Below, piece after piece: positions 62,921 to 64,000 of a DNA stretch of 64,000 nt. A program made the translations under genes and the position numbers. Every line of letters begins with the position of its first letter. The first letter of the stretch is position 1. The stretch lies in assembly GCA_016584305.1 (NCBI GenBank), contig JACEEZ010023466.1:35001-99000 (forward strand), given 5' to 3'. The notes under the pieces are model-generated. The model searched no databases, was not told where the DNA came from, and worked only from the letters and a program-made list of their open reading frames with translations. Source of the DNA: Chionoecetes opilio. Taxonomy: Eukaryota; Arthropoda; Malacostraca; Decapoda; Majidae.

Positions 62921-63808
62921 CAGGGCTTTGAAACGGTTTAAGGGAACGAAAACAAAAACCGAAACAAATGAAATTATGCTTGGAACAATAACGGAAACAA
63001 AAACTTTATCATATTTACTGTTCCGGAGCAAAAACGCTATTTTAAAATTCCTGTAACCGGTTAATAACGTTATTTTGTTTCGTTCCATGCCATATTTGGT
63101 CAATAATCTATTTTCACTTCCAGTAGCCAAATTATTTAGTTGGATTGCTGCAGTTGGGTTTAAGAACATGCTTAGATTAATATCCAGTATTCGAAAATGG
63201 ATAATATATGTGAGTATGTGCTTAAACTTTTATCCATGTTCATAGGCTAATGCTTGGTGCGCCAAATTTTGGTGTGACAGTCCTAAGTTCGAGTCCTTGG
63301 AGTACTACATGTATTCATTGATTTAATTGATTAGGCTTATTTAATTAGTGGGTTTGTGATATTACTAATTAATATATTTTTTGCCATATATAACATATAT
63401 AAATGATTTAGTGATTCATGTCTTTACTTTACGGCAACTGAGATTGCATACACCTACGGTACACTACGCTTCCTGTATTGTATATTTAAATGTGTTGCCT
63501 TATTTAAGTCTTATAATAATATAGGTATTACGACATCTACGGGTTTGATTTTGTTGGATACTGTGCACCATGAAATGTATGGCTTTATTACCATCTATAT
63601 GAATGTAGTCATGTATAGGCATTATTATTTATTAGGGCTAATTGCATATTCAATACATGGTTTGAGAATAACGTTCTAACTGGTTTTCATTTCTTTCTAA
63701 CCGGTTCAGGAACGTTATGTTTGAAGGAGGAACGAAAAACGAAACTTTAATAATACTGTTTCTGATCGGAACGAACCGTTTGCAAAATAATTTTGTTTTT
63801 AAGCCCTG
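62921..63808. mobile_element. hAT-type non-autonomous element
   Basis: Ends CAGGGCTT ... AAGCCCTG with subterminal AACGGTTT/AACGAAAAC motifs inverted at the two ends. A perfect 8-bp TSD ATTAAAAG lies at 62913-62920 and 63809-63816. No transposase. A B-box-like GTTCGAGTCC near 63288 may mark a SINE remnant. Confidence 0.9.
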
Positions 63809-64000
63809 ATTAAAAGTTAGATAGTGAGTGTGGAGATATGGAGGGCATAGCAGGACAGCATGAAAGCATCCTACTGAATACTGAATATACATTATACACT
63901 CACTGGAAAGGTGTAGAGTAAGAGGAAATCTTATCTAGGTATTACAGTGGCCAAAGAAATATAATGAAGAAGATGTAGGCAAGATTCTTGTAGTTAGTAG
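63809..64000. other. Unassigned end of window
   Basis: AT-rich, nothing recognised. Confidence 0.6.

Overview
The window looks like arthropod nuclear DNA, most likely a decapod crustacean (an inference). It has intron-containing genes with GT-AG junctions, long dinucleotide and trinucleotide microsatellites, many degenerate non-LTR retrotransposons, tRNA-derived SINEs, and a dense layer of short inverted-repeat DNA transposons. Several of these carry TTAGG-type repeats, the ancestral arthropod telomere motif. Nothing looks prokaryotic. I saw no bona fide rRNA, tRNA or CRISPR.

Two host genes can be assembled, both on the minus strand. The first (coding exons from 14544 down to 7511) has eight coding exons whose phases all agree. 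They give a 996-residue Ser/Tyr/Gly-rich, then Arg/Ser/Pro-rich, then basic protein that I cannot name; exon 1 carries nine copies of a 15-residue repeat. The second (31675 down to 27796) has three coding exons and gives a 142-residue protein with a CCHC zinc knuckle and a Lys-rich tail. It is recognisable as SREK1-interacting protein 1 (SREK1IP1). Both look like nuclear RNA-processing factors and share orientation.

Layout: 1-1632 is a LINE split by two MITEs. 1640-7087 is microsatellite-rich and intergenic. 7088-14544 is the SR-rich gene, with a possible 5' exon near 22545 and a LINE fragment and microsatellites in the intervening ~8 kb. 20905-27493 is a mosaic of MITEs, LINE ends and SINEs. 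27722-31675 is SREK1IP1, whose introns hold a minisatellite split by a MITE and two LINE fragments. 32301-33015 is an inverted pair of Harbinger-type MITEs. 34465-37450 is a three-level nest (MITE, then a pogo/Tigger element, then a LINE). 37655-41373 is a large array of alternating palindromes. 41431-42956 holds MITEs with TTAGG-like cores. 43456-48916 is a nearly complete two-ORF LINE with 5' tandem repeats. 48988-49390 is a perfect-looking hairpin element. 50028-52372 is a second copy of that LINE, interrupted by an inverted-repeat element carrying a PHD-finger ORF. 52861-56931 is a chain of a TA-MITE, a hAT transposon with a frameshifted transposase, and another MITE. 60363-62812 is a LINE split by a MITE. 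62921-63808 is a hAT-type MITE.

The main value of the window is the clean insertion history. Many elements have target-site duplications that can be read directly, so order of insertion can be inferred. The palindromic array at 37655-41373 and the PHD-carrying element at 50338-51550 are the best candidates for something undescribed.
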